DNA of 61,845 nucleotides from Elainella sp. Prado103 (GCA_025454395.1 JALOOM010000049.1:1-61845); one strand, 5' to 3'; numbered from the stretch's first letter, positions 50,896 through 60,469 are shown. Program-made: numbers and translations. Notes: a model not told the origin generated them from the letters alone.

Positions 50896-53472
50896 ATGGC
50901 TACCTCTCTGCAAATTCTCCATGCCTCAGACTTTGAAGCGGGTATTCCTGCCCTCGATGATGCGATCCGATTTTCGGCGATCGTCAACTACTTCAAAAAT
51001 CCGGCTACGGCAACCACGGGTGCTTTTGCGGCACCAGCAGCAGCAGTTGCCAATACTCTCGTGCTGTCTTCTGGAGACAATTACTTGCCGGGCCCATTTT
51101 TCAATGCCTCTAGCGATCCCAGCTTGAATAACATTGGTGGGCTCACCAGTTCGTCGGCTCCTACGATCGGTCGGGCAGACATTGGGATCTTGAATGCGAT
51201 CGGGGTGCAGGCTTCGGCGCTAGGGAACCACGAGTTTGATTTAGGAACCCGGCAGGTGCGAGATTTGCTCCGCAGTGGTAGCGGCAATCCAGGCACAGCT
51301 TTTCCCTATCTCAGTTCCAACCTGGACTTTTCGACCGACGAGAACTTATCCACTGAAGTCGCCTCGAATCCGACCACGGCAGAGGCTAGCTCGATCCCAC
51401 GGAAATTAGCCAAAAGCACAGTGGTCACCCTGGCCAATGGGGAAAGAATTGGGGTGGTGGGTGCAACTACACCGACTCTGCGGAATATTTCATCTCCCGG
51501 ACAGGTGGGGATATTACCAGCGAACCCAGTAGATTATGGGGCTCTGGCGGCCGAAATTCAGAAAACCGTGGATGTGCTGAAGGCGACTGGGATCAATAAG
51601 ATCATCCTGTTGTCGCACATGCAGCAACTCAACATTGAGCGAGATGAATTAGCCCCTCGTCTACGGGATGTTGACGTGATTATCGCCGGGGGTTCCCATA
51701 CTCCACTCCTGGATGCCAACGATGTTGCCCGCACCGATGGTGGAAATGCTGTGACCCGTGGCTATCCGATCCTTCGCAAAGATGCCGATAACCGAGATGT
51801 ATTGGTATTAAACACAGATGCGAACTATCGCTATGTGGGGCGGGTGGTCGTTGAGTTTAATGATCAGGGATTTTTGGATATCACGAAACTCAACGATATC
51901 GTGAATGGGGCATTCGCAGCCGATGAAGCCGGGGTCGATCGAGTTTATGGTCAAGATGTCAATCCACGCGAGCAAGCGAATGCGAATGTAGTCGCGATCT
52001 CAGATGCCCTAAGACAGGTAATTTCTTCTAAAGACAATACGATCACCGGCCAGACAGAATTTTTCCTGAACGGGACTCGGAGTGACGTGCGCAGCCAGGA
52101 AACCAACCTGGGCAACTTAACGGCCGATGCCAACCTCGACTATGTGCGGCCGATCGATTCCTCGGTAGTAATTTCTCTGAAAAACGGGGGCGGCATCCGC
52201 GATAATATCGGTCAGGTATCGGGCTCAGGGGGAGCCACCAGCGGCGATGATATTCAAAAACTGCCGCCCCAACCCAACCCCCTAGCCCCCAACAAAAAAG
52301 CTGGGGATGTCTCCCAACTGGATATCGAGAACTCATTGCGGTTTAACAACGGCTTAACCTTAATTACCGTAACCGCCAGCCAATTGAAGGAGTTGCTAGA
52401 GCATGGCGTGGCCGGTGTGCGACCAGGGGCGACTCCCGGATCTTTCCCCCAGGTAGGAGGGATGCGATTCAGCTTCGATCCCAATCGGGCAGCGCAAGTC
52501 CTGGCGGCCAATGGGGCAGTGACCACCGCTGGTGAACGCATTCGCTCATTAGCGATCGTCAATGAAGAGGGTCGCATTGTGGAGGAAGTGGTCAAAAATG
52601 GGGCTTTGGTCGGCGATCCAACCCGCACCTTCCGTATGGTTACACTTAATTTCTTGGCTGGCACAACTCCCACAGCCGGTGGAGATGGTTATCCCTTCTT
52701 CCGGTTTGTCCAGGAAAATCCGACCCTGGCCAATCGAGTTGATCTGACTGGCGAACCAGCCAACACCGACTTAAACCGGAACGGCATCGTGGATAGTCCT
52801 GTCACATTCCCTGCGGGTCGGTTTACCTTTTCGGCTACAGGCTCTGAGCAGGATGCATTGGCAGAATATCTGGCGGAAGTGGGTCGCTTTGAGGGCGAAG
52901 ACACCCCGATCGCTCAAGATACGCGCATTCAAAACCTGAGTGCTCGATCGGATGCTGTCTTGGCTGGTGGACGGTTCTTAAGCGGCACTTCAGGACGTGA
53001 TTCGTTGACTGGAACCGGCGACAGTGATGAACTACGCGGCTTGGGTGGCAACGATACCCTGCGCGGCAAAGGCGGCGATGATGAGTTAGTCGGTGGGGTC
53101 GGTCAAGATGATTTGGCCGGTGCGCAAGGGGATGACTTGCTGATGGGTGGCAAGGGTACTGATACGCTGAAGGGCTTCCAGGGTGATGATACGCTCATGG
53201 GTGGGCTCGGTCGCGATATCCTCCAGGGCGGTGCCGGACGAGATGTGTTTGTCCTGGAAACCGGCTTCGGGATCGATCAAATTCAAGACTTCCGGATTCA
53301 GGACGATCGCTTAGGTCTGCTGAATGGCTTACGATTTAACCAATTAACGATCGAGCAAGTCAGCCTGGGCGCAAGAATTAGCTTCCGGGAGGATCGGTTA
53401 GCGATCGTGCGAGGTGTGAATGCGGATGAGTTGACTCGCAACATTTTTGTCGCAGTCGAACCGCTGGCATAA
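50896..53472 (+). CDS. 5'-nucleotidase / metallophosphoesterase with C-terminal RTX repeats
   Basis: The 858-residue protein has an N-terminal calcineurin-like phosphoesterase domain with LHASDFEAG (9-16), LSSGDNY (57-63), ALGNHEFD (108-115) and LLSHMQQL. The 5'-nucleotidase C-terminal domain follows (SQETNLGNLTADANLDYVR, SVVISLKNGGGIRDN, ELLEHGVAG). The first metal motif reads D-x-E rather than the usual D-x-H. From about 700 there are RTX calcium-binding nonapeptides (GGNDTLRGKGGDD, GGKGTDTLKG, GGLGRDILQGGAGRD). Lack of an N-terminal signal plus RTX repeats indicates type I secretion. It probably releases phosphate from extracellular nucleotides. Confidence 0.9.
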   Translation: MATSLQILHASDFEAGIPALDDAIRFSAIVNYFKNPATATTGAFAAPAAAVANTLVLSSGDNYLPGPFFNASSDPSLNNIGGLTSSSAPTIGRADIGILNAIGVQASALGNHEFDLGTRQVRDLLRSGSGNPGTAFPYLSSNLDFSTDENLSTEVASNPTTAEASSIPRKLAKSTVVTLANGERIGVVGATTPTLRNISSPGQVGILPANPVDYGALAAEIQKTVDVLKATGINKIILLSHMQQLNIERDELAPRLRDVDVIIAGGSHTPLLDANDVARTDGGNAVTRGYPILRKDADNRDVLVLNTDANYRYVGRVVVEFNDQGFLDITKLNDIVNGAFAADEAGVDRVYGQDVNPREQANANVVAISDALRQVISSKDNTITGQTEFFLNGTRSDVRSQETNLGNLTADANLDYVRPIDSSVVISLKNGGGIRDNIGQVSGSGGATSGDDIQKLPPQPNPLAPNKKAGDVSQLDIENSLRFNNGLTLITVTASQLKELLEHGVAGVRPGATPGSFPQVGGMRFSFDPNRAAQVLAANGAVTTAGERIRSLAIVNEEGRIVEEVVKNGALVGDPTRTFRMVTLNFLAGTTPTAGGDGYPFFRFVQENPTLANRVDLTGEPANTDLNRNGIVDSPVTFPAGRFTFSATGSEQDALAEYLAEVGRFEGEDTPIAQDTRIQNLSARSDAVLAGGRFLSGTSGRDSLTGTGDSDELRGLGGNDTLRGKGGDDELVGGVGQDDLAGAQGDDLLMGGKGTDTLKGFQGDDTLMGGLGRDILQGGAGRDVFVLETGFGIDQIQDFRIQDDRLGLLNGLRFNQLTIEQVSLGARISFREDRLAIVRGVNADELTRNIFVAVEPLA

Positions 53473-53537
53473 GGCTGAGCGCTTGACCTAACAGGGCGCA
53501 CTTTAGCCTCACCAGTGGCAATCTACCCCTATCCCCA

Positions 53538-53567
53538 GGAGGCATGAGCGATCGTGCCTCTTTTTTT
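53538..53567 (+). terminator. Rho-independent terminator after the nucleotidase gene
   Basis: GGAGGCA (53538-53544) pairs through GAGGCA with TGCCTC (53555-53560) around a 10-base loop, followed directly by seven T. It lies 66 bp after the nucleotidase stop. Confidence 0.85.
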
Positions 53568-53751
53568 AGGTTGAAGGTTGATGGCAAGGCTTTATGGCGA
53601 AGGCCTATGGCAAAGGCTTTATGGCAAGATGCAGAGGATGAAGTGGAATCGTCACCGATTCTCCATCCAGTTGACACGCTGACTTCAAATTAGAGTGGCC
53701 AGCTAGTAGTAGGGAAAATATTTTTGTGTTGTCTCCCGTGCTCTCCTTGCC

Positions 53752-54042
53752 ATGCTAGAACTACTTGCCCTTGGACTGGTCATTCTTGGCATTGTGCTGC
53801 TGTTTAACCTCTGGCCGCAACCCCAACCGAGCCATAGACAGCGCAAACCTTCTCCGGTCTTTTCTGGCTGGGGAACATCCTCAGCCCATTCGTTACACAA
53901 CAAGTTATTGCAATTATTGCGAGGCGATCGACAAGCGGCTCATCGACTGTTGGAGCACGTTCGGCATCTGCATCCGGGCCGGTCTGAACGATGGTATTAC
54001 GAAAAGGTAATCTATGATTTGCAGCGCGATCGAAGAAGCTGA
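53752..54042 (+). CDS. Small membrane-anchored conserved protein
   Basis: The 96-residue protein has one N-terminal membrane helix (LELLALGLVILGIVLLFNLW) and a basic soluble part with NKLLQLLRGDRQAAHRLLEH and HPGRSERWYYEKVIYDLQRD. I recall small cyanobacterial proteins with this ending, all of unknown function. It is preceded by a terminator and about 180 bp of gap, so it probably has its own promoter. Confidence 0.75.
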   Translation: MLELLALGLVILGIVLLFNLWPQPQPSHRQRKPSPVFSGWGTSSAHSLHNKLLQLLRGDRQAAHRLLEHVRHLHPGRSERWYYEKVIYDLQRDRRS

Positions 54043-54204
54043 TCGAGATCGCTCATCGAGCATTTGTCATAGAATGGGTCATAAAATTTGTGATGGAATC
54101 TGCCATAAAATTTGCCGTAGAGATAGCCTAATTTTCAGGCTCCGCAAAACCTATCCGTAAAGCCTACCTGTAAAACCTGCCTATAAAACCTACCCGCTCA
54201 AAGG

Positions 54205-54777
54205 ATGAACCCTACTCTTTCTAGCATTCTCGATATTTTGACGATCAAAGGGAGCGCTCAGTACGGTCAAGAGGCGGTGAGTCAACTGGAACACGCCTTG
54301 CAATGTGCCACCCTGGCCGAGTCTGCCCAGCAGAGTCATGAGTTGATCGCCGCTTGTCTATTGCATGATCTGGGTCATTTGGTTCATGATTGGGGTGAAG
54401 ATGCCGCAGTCCGTGGTTTGGACGATCGACACGAATACCGAGCGATGCCATTGCTCAAAGCCCAATTTAGCCCAGCCGTCACGGAACCAATCCGCCTGCA
54501 TGTGGCGGCCAAACGCTATCTCTGTGCCGTCGATCCAACCTATTGGGAATTGCTCTCAGCCGCCTCCCGGCATAGCCTAGACCTCCAGGGAGGGGTGTTT
54601 TCCGCCCAGGCAGCCCAAGCCTTTATTCGGCAACCCTATGCGCAAGATGCGGTGAAGTTGAGACTCTGGGACGAGCAGGCTAAGGTTGCCAATCTACCCA
54701 CCCCACCTTTAGATCATTTTGTTGGCATATTACAGGCGTGTTTCAGCGGCGTTCCATCAACCCTCCAGCCGAGTTAA
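54205..54777 (+). CDS. HD-domain oxygenase of the PhnZ type
   Basis: The 190-residue protein matches phosphonate-degrading HD oxygenases (PhnZ/TmpB, mixed-valent diiron). YGQEAVSQLEHALQCA holds Tyr20, Glu23 and His30; LLHDLGHL has His54, Asp55 and His58. His76 is in DRHEYRA, His99 in RLHVAAKRYLCAVDP, and Asp156 in RLWDEQAK. From memory, the PhnZ residues Tyr24, Glu27, His34, His58, Asp59, His62, His80, His104 and Asp161 line up with a constant small offset. PhnZ cleaves hydroxylated 2-aminoethylphosphonate to glycine and phosphate. The usual partner hydroxylase PhnY is not in the window. Its 3' end overlaps the convergent hybrid kinase gene by 21 bp. Confidence 0.85.
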   Translation: MNPTLSSILDILTIKGSAQYGQEAVSQLEHALQCATLAESAQQSHELIAACLLHDLGHLVHDWGEDAAVRGLDDRHEYRAMPLLKAQFSPAVTEPIRLHVAAKRYLCAVDPTYWELLSAASRHSLDLQGGVFSAQAAQAFIRQPYAQDAVKLRLWDEQAKVANLPTPPLDHFVGILQACFSGVPSTLQPS

Positions 54778-57700
54778 CTCGATCAATCGATCCAACTGTA
54801 ACTCATTGACCAACTCTTGCAGAGCAGTCACCAGCCAGTTCTGAGCGTCGGGAATTTGATCGAGCAGATCTAAAATCAAATCCTCATCTGCAATACGAGC
54901 TGCCATTTGCAACTGTCTAATCCAATCCGGCGGCATCACCCGCAAGGACTCGACCGTTAATACGCCAGACTTCACAACTGGTTCACGGGATGATGGTTCC
55001 TGGTAAAGATATCGCACACCCAAATGCTCGGACATCTTTTCAAACAGGAGACTTTCCGTCGCTGGCTTAAACACAAAGTCATCACATCCAGCAGCCAAAA
55101 TTGCCGGTCGTTCATCCTCAAAGGCACTCGCTGTTAAGGCTATGATTTTAGTCGTTTGAACCGACAACAGGGATGATCGCTGTGATTCAGGAGTAATACC
55201 AGCCAAACTATGCTCACAATTCATATCCCGATCATTTGCAGTCTCATTACTCGTATTAGATCCGAATTTTTCCTGCTCTAGTTCTCGAATCCGTTTTGTA
55301 GCAATATACCCATCCATCGTTGGCATTCGCATATCCATCCAGATCAGGTGAGGCTGCCAACTTTGCCATTGATCGATTGCCTCCTCGCCATTCGTAGCAG
55401 ACTGCACATCAAAACCGATCGAGCATAATAGCTGGAGCAGAAACTGGCGATTTTCGGGATTATCTTCAACCACAAGCAACCGATAGTCAGGTTGATCAGG
55501 CACTAACCCGATGACTCTGCGAGTCGGAACCTGCGGTAATAGATCTGCAACCCTAACCGAACCCACTGGGATGGTGAAATAGAAAGTGGTACCTTGATCA
55601 GGCACACTGGTAAAACTCAATTCGCCCCCCATGAGCTTGACAAACTGGTGACTAATCGGTAGCCCTAAGCCTGTACCTTCTTGAGACATTTGCCCCGATC
55701 GCGTTTGGACAAAAGGTTCAAACACTGTGAGTTGTTCAGTGGGTTCAATGCCGATCCCCGTATCTCGCACTTCAAAATGTAATGTGACTGGATGAAGAGG
55801 ATTACTATCATCCTGATTAAGACGGGTCGTTGGGGGGGTAATCATCGTCTCACCTCGCCAGACCTGCAATGTGATTCCACCCTGAGCCGTGAATTTAATC
55901 GCATTGCTCAAGAGATTAATCAACACTTGGCGAAGTTTACCTTCGTCTGTCTCAATGTATCGGGGCGTGGAAGCCTCGACTGCGATCGTTAAAGTCAGAC
56001 CTTTTGACTCTGCTTTGAGCCGAAACAGCTCTTCTAAATTGCTTAATAAAGACTGAAGGTCAAAACTTTTGAGAGTCAGCGTCACACGACCCGCTTCAAT
56101 TTTTGACATGGCTAAGATGTCATTAATTAAATTCAATAAATGTTCACCACTGCGATTGATAATATTCACCTTTTCCTGCTGATCCGCATTCAAGTCATGA
56201 TCACGGCTGAGCAGTTGGCTAAAGCCCAAAATAGCGTTGAGTGGAGTTCGCAACTCATGACTAATATTAGATAAAAAGGTTGTTTTCGCTCGGTTAGCCG
56301 CCTCCGCCGCTTCTGCCGTTGCTTGCAATTCCAGAGTTCGTTGCTCCACACGGGTTTCTAGCTCAGCATTCAGTTGACGCAGTTCTTCTTCAACTTGTTT
56401 ACGATCGCTAATATCTTGTACTGCCCCAATATGTTGAATCACCCGACCCTGAGCATTTCGCTTAAATACACTCATGCGATCATAAAGCCAATGCCAACTG
56501 CCATCAGCTCCACGCATTCGATATTCCATTTCCACAATTTCGCCATCTGCCGCCATTCTCAAGCGCTGAAAAAGATCTGAAAAATAAGCAAAATCATCGG
56601 GATGGATTGTCTGTTCGAGGAAAGTGCTGCCCATTGCTTGAGCTGCTTCAGCAGAATAGCCCATCAGTTTTGGGAGTTCCCGATTAGTATATACATTCTG
56701 GTACGTTTCTAAATCGTAAATATAGATGATATTGGGAGTATTATCTGCAATACTTTGGGCAAATCGTTGTGCTTCTTGGAGTGCGCTTTCAGCCTGCTTA
56801 CGATCGCTAATATCCCGCACTGCGGCAATATAGACCGATCGCTTCGCCAGCGTTACCATCCGTAATGCCACCTCTGAGATAAAGCGAGAGCCATCTCCCA
56901 AGCGTTGACAGATCCATTCAAACCGAACCGCCTCGCCTGCCTTAACTCGTTCGAAAATGGCAGGCAACTGCTCTAACGGTGCATCAGGAGGAGAGAGATC
57001 CCCAATGGTCGCAGCTAACATCTGTTCACGGCTGACTCGGTTGAGTTCTAATGCCCGATCGTTGACATCTAAAATAGTACCATCGAGTTCATGAATAAAA
57101 ATACAATCGTAAACGTTATTAAATATAGTCCGCAAATCTTGCTCAGATTGCTTTAGAGAATCTTCTGCTCGCTTGCGATCACTAATATCCCGCACCAATC
57201 CCAAGCCATGCGGTTTATTATTAAACAGAAAGGGGGTACCGACTACTTCGATATCAAAAAATGTGCCATCCTTGCGAACTCCGGCAGCATGTCCAGAAAA
57301 CGGTTTTCCTCGTTTTAAAGTTTGAATGTAATCATTAAAGACATTGATAAAGTCGGGATGGACATAGGTAGTCGGAGGGAGCTTCAGCATTTCCTCCCGG
57401 CTGTAGCCATGCATTTGGTAAGCTGCAGGGTTCACCTCCACCAATTGACCTGTTTCTAAATCATTGATGAAAATGCTATCACTCACCGCTTCAAAAATAG
57501 TGCGATATTGCTCCTCTTTTTGCTGCAAAGCCACTTCCGCCTGTTTGCGTTCAGTGATATCTCGAAAGACTGCGATCCCACCAATCAAATGCCCATCGGC
57601 ATCATAGAACGGCCGAACAGTGGCTTCTACGTAAATTCCCTCTGGATGGAGTGCATTGCGTAAAACCACCTCAAGTTGATCGGCCGATTCGCCTCGCATC

Positions 57701-59754
57701 GCCAACACGAGCGGCAATCGATCGGGCGGACAGGGGGTAACGCCATCGGGTAGACAGATGCCCCAGAACTCCGACCAAGTCTCTAGCTCCGCCCCCGGAA
57801 TCCCCAAGCCGGTAATTTGTTCAGCCGCTGGGTTATGACGGAAAATATTCCCTGCCGTATCAGAAACTAATACCCCATCACCCATACTGTTCAAAATCGT
57901 CTCCAACAGTTGCGTTTGCTGTTGTAATTCGTAGGTGCGGGTTTGCACTCGTTCTTCCAGTTCAGCATTCAGTTGCTGAAGCGCCAATTCCGCCTGTTTA
58001 CGATCGGTAATATCGAATACAGTACCCAAGTATTGACGTACTTGCCCGAACTCATCCCGTTTAAACGGCGTATCAAAACTTTGCGCCCAGAACCACTGTC
58101 CATCACGGCGACGCACTCGATATTCCAGCAACACAACTTCACCATCTTGAGCTGCCTTAATCCGACTTTGATGGCAAAAAACAGACTCCAGATCGTCAGG
58201 ATGTAAAATTTCTAGGAGCCAGTCCGCCCCCATGCTTTGCACTTCCGCCGTGGAATAACCCAGTAATTCTAGAAAATCACGATTGGTATAGAGGTTGCGT
58301 TGTTCATGCACATCATAAAGGTAAATGGTACCGGCACTGGTGTTGGCAATGCGTTGAATAAAGTCCTGTTTTTCCAGGAGTTCAAGTTCGGTGCGCTTCC
58401 GATGGGTAATATCGGTGACAAGCCCTAAGACACCCATGATTTCTCCCTGGGGATTTCGGAGAGGGCTAAATTTTTCCACCGTCCACCCCGATCGATTGGT
58501 TGCAGGCACCGCAAAAGGGACATCCTCTGAGGTCACGGTTTCCCCAGCTAGGGCTCGCTGTAATAGCTCATAGGTACCGTTTTCTTGCAAAAAAGGAAAC
58601 AGATCGAGGGGATGTTTACCCACGACCATTGCTTGTGCAACCCCACTCAACTCCTCCATAAATTGGTTCCAAACCTGATAGCGGAGGTGTCGATCCCAAA
58701 CAATGATCCCTTCCGTCACCGTTGCTACAATTTGCTGATTAAATTCGAGAGTTTGTTGTAAAGCCAGTTCTATTTGCTTTAGCTCAGTGATATCGATCAC
58801 CGAACCGATAAACCCCACCAGTTGCCCCGATCGATGGTATTCTGGCACTGCTTGCGCGATCACCCATTTGATAGCCCCATCGGGATACAAAAAGCGTAGC
58901 TCGATGCGATATTCGGCAGTTTGCCCCTGATTCGTCTGCTCGACAAAATGCGACCAAGCCGCATACACCCGATCTCGATCGTCTGGATGCAGGTGTTTGC
59001 CCCATCCCTCCCCCAGATTTTCGGCAAGAGCCAGCCCAGTCAGTTCCAGTGTTCTGGCATTGGCATAGGTACAATGCCCCTGTAAATCATTGCGAAAGAT
59101 GCCCACAGGACTGATCTCTGACAGCAGCCGATCCTGCTCCTCTGTCACCAGTGTGGTCGGAGTGGCCGGACTGATGAAGGCATCCATAGCAGGGTTAACG
59201 GCCAGTGAAGCACTACGAGCAGCCTCTAAAGGAGCCGATCGGTCATCCTCCAGTTGTCCAAGCCGCCGTTCTTGCTGGTAGCGCCGCAGGGCTTCACGAA
59301 CGGTGAGCTGTAGATCGATTGTGAGCCAAGGTTGACTGAGAAACCGATAAAAATGGGACTGATTGAGCAGGCAATCTAGTTCTGGTCGATCGGTCATTTC
59401 GTCCAGCCAAGCAGGTTCTGCCAGCACCACGGTTAAAGCCTGTGGTTGGCAACGATGTAACTCCATGAACCAAGCTGCCAAGCTGTGATGAGAAGTATGG
59501 CGATCAGAAGTATGGCGATCAGGAAAATCAGAGCCATAGAGAGAACCGCCTCCCTCTGCCAAACTTGTGCAATCAGCCATCACCAACGCGACTTCACAAC
59601 CTGCTGCCATCAACTGCTTGACCTGCACTAACGCGGCATCCCCATCCTCAGCAACGCTGACCTGACAGGCTGGAAAATACTGCAAAAGTTGTGTTTTCAG
59701 GGTTTGCAGAACCGACTGGTTATCGATAACACACAGAATAGTAGGTTGGTTCAT
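54757..59754 (-). CDS. Hybrid histidine kinase with N-terminal receiver-like domain, seven PAS domains and C-terminal receiver
   Basis: The 1665-residue protein has no membrane helix. A receiver-like domain (1-160) keeps Asp61 (LVMADCTS) but has SQPW in place of the usual K-P-W. Seven PAS domains follow at roughly 205-330, 335-455, 460-585, 620-745, 748-870, 875-995 and 1000-1125, each ending in a D-I-T/S-x-R-K or similar PAC motif. HisKA (about 1165-1230) has SNISHELRTPLNAILGFSQL. The HATPase has NLLSNAIKFTAQGG, DTGIGIEPTE and GTGLGLPISHQFV. The final receiver (about 1425-1560) carries Asp in IWMDMRMPTMDGY and Lys in VFKPATE. A tail of about 100 residues is unassigned. DRHTSDRHTS comes from a tandem DNA copy. 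Confidence 0.92.
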   Translation of the reverse strand: MNQPTILCVIDNQSVLQTLKTQLLQYFPACQVSVAEDGDAALVQVKQLMAAGCEVALVMADCTSLAEGGGSLYGSDFPDRHTSDRHTSHHSLAAWFMELHRCQPQALTVVLAEPAWLDEMTDRPELDCLLNQSHFYRFLSQPWLTIDLQLTVREALRRYQQERRLGQLEDDRSAPLEAARSASLAVNPAMDAFISPATPTTLVTEEQDRLLSEISPVGIFRNDLQGHCTYANARTLELTGLALAENLGEGWGKHLHPDDRDRVYAAWSHFVEQTNQGQTAEYRIELRFLYPDGAIKWVIAQAVPEYHRSGQLVGFIGSVIDITELKQIELALQQTLEFNQQIVATVTEGIIVWDRHLRYQVWNQFMEELSGVAQAMVVGKHPLDLFPFLQENGTYELLQRALAGETVTSEDVPFAVPATNRSGWTVEKFSPLRNPQGEIMGVLGLVTDITHRKRTELELLEKQDFIQRIANTSAGTIYLYDVHEQRNLYTNRDFLELLGYSTAEVQSMGADWLLEILHPDDLESVFCHQSRIKAAQDGEVVLLEYRVRRRDGQWFWAQSFDTPFKRDEFGQVRQYLGTVFDITDRKQAELALQQLNAELEERVQTRTYELQQQTQLLETILNSMGDGVLVSDTAGNIFRHNPAAEQITGLGIPGAELETWSEFWGICLPDGVTPCPPDRLPLVLAMRGESADQLEVVLRNALHPEGIYVEATVRPFYDADGHLIGGIAVFRDITERKQAEVALQQKEEQYRTIFEAVSDSIFINDLETGQLVEVNPAAYQMHGYSREEMLKLPPTTYVHPDFINVFNDYIQTLKRGKPFSGHAAGVRKDGTFFDIEVVGTPFLFNNKPHGLGLVRDISDRKRAEDSLKQSEQDLRTIFNNVYDCIFIHELDGTILDVNDRALELNRVSREQMLAATIGDLSPPDAPLEQLPAIFERVKAGEAVRFEWICQRLGDGSRFISEVALRMVTLAKRSVYIAAVRDISDRKQAESALQEAQRFAQSIADNTPNIIYIYDLETYQNVYTNRELPKLMGYSAEAAQAMGSTFLEQTIHPDDFAYFSDLFQRLRMAADGEIVEMEYRMRGADGSWHWLYDRMSVFKRNAQGRVIQHIGAVQDISDRKQVEEELRQLNAELETRVEQRTLELQATAEAAEAANRAKTTFLSNISHELRTPLNAILGFSQLLSRDHDLNADQQEKVNIINRSGEHLLNLINDILAMSKIEAGRVTLTLKSFDLQSLLSNLEELFRLKAESKGLTLTIAVEASTPRYIETDEGKLRQVLINLLSNAIKFTAQGGITLQVWRGETMITPPTTRLNQDDSNPLHPVTLHFEVRDTGIGIEPTEQLTVFEPFVQTRSGQMSQEGTGLGLPISHQFVKLMGGELSFTSVPDQGTTFYFTIPVGSVRVADLLPQVPTRRVIGLVPDQPDYRLLVVEDNPENRQFLLQLLCSIGFDVQSATNGEEAIDQWQSWQPHLIWMDMRMPTMDGYIATKRIRELEQEKFGSNTSNETANDRDMNCEHSLAGITPESQRSSLLSVQTTKIIALTASAFEDERPAILAAGCDDFVFKPATESLLFEKMSEHLGVRYLYQEPSSREPVVKSGVLTVESLRVMPPDWIRQLQMAARIADEDLILDLLDQIPDAQNWLVTALQELVNELQLDRLIELTRLEG

Positions 59755-60469
59755 AGGGGATGCTCCAACTGCAACCTTTACCGTTTGCAGGTGATCCGCT
59801 CGGATTCGTGCGGCTAGGACACAGCAATTTCTAGAGTTCCCTGTTGACGGGGAGGAACAATGACAGTGTTCACTCTATTGCTCTCTTGTTCACTACGGTA
59901 CTCTATTGGTTCATCGATTCTTCATTACAAAAAGTTTCTAAAATCTCAGTCATCTCAGTTCAGTCATCTCAGTTCAGTCATCTTAGTTCAGTCATCTCAG
60001 GTCAGTAGTCTCAGCATAGTGGCGGAGTAGCGACGGAATCAGAATAGACGCATTCAGGCAGATGAATTCAGGGAGATGGCGGATGCTCCAATTCTATTAT
60101 TGCGCTCCATCGCGCTCGATCGCCCTTGTTTTAGCTTTCATCCCAGGACTTTCCGGGGAGAGTCAATGAAATTCTTCGCAAGCATAGAATGTTTCCGGGT
60201 TGGTATTTTTGCTGTCAGCCAGGTATGATGCCGATCGCGCTCTCACCCAATATGAACTCACAAATTTGTCTTGAACATTTGTCTTGAACATTGGAACCAG
60301 TGATTTTATTTCTAAGGCAGCTTGTCCGCATCAGTGGATCACTTTGAATAGTCTGATGGCTATAACCAGGGGCTTAAGCTCCCTGCCTGCTCAAATGATT
60401 TCTCCAAGACTCCTAAAATAAATAGAGATCTATATTTTGAATTTATATAACTTTACCTGATTCATTCTC
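59755..60469. other. 715-bp intergenic region upstream of hybrid kinase and 2OG oxygenase
   Basis: No gene or structured RNA is recognised. The 14-bp repeat lies at 59947-60014. TTGTCTTGAACAT is duplicated near 60269-60294. AT-rich DNA at 60415-60465 is the likely promoter for the oxygenase gene. Confidence 0.5.
59947..60014. repeat. 14-bp tandem repeat, four to five units
   Basis: AGTCATCTCAGTTC occurs at 59947-59960 and 59961-59974. One-mismatch copies lie at 59975-59988 and 59989-60002, and a degraded partial unit follows. It lies about 190 bp upstream of the hybrid kinase start. Confidence 0.9.
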
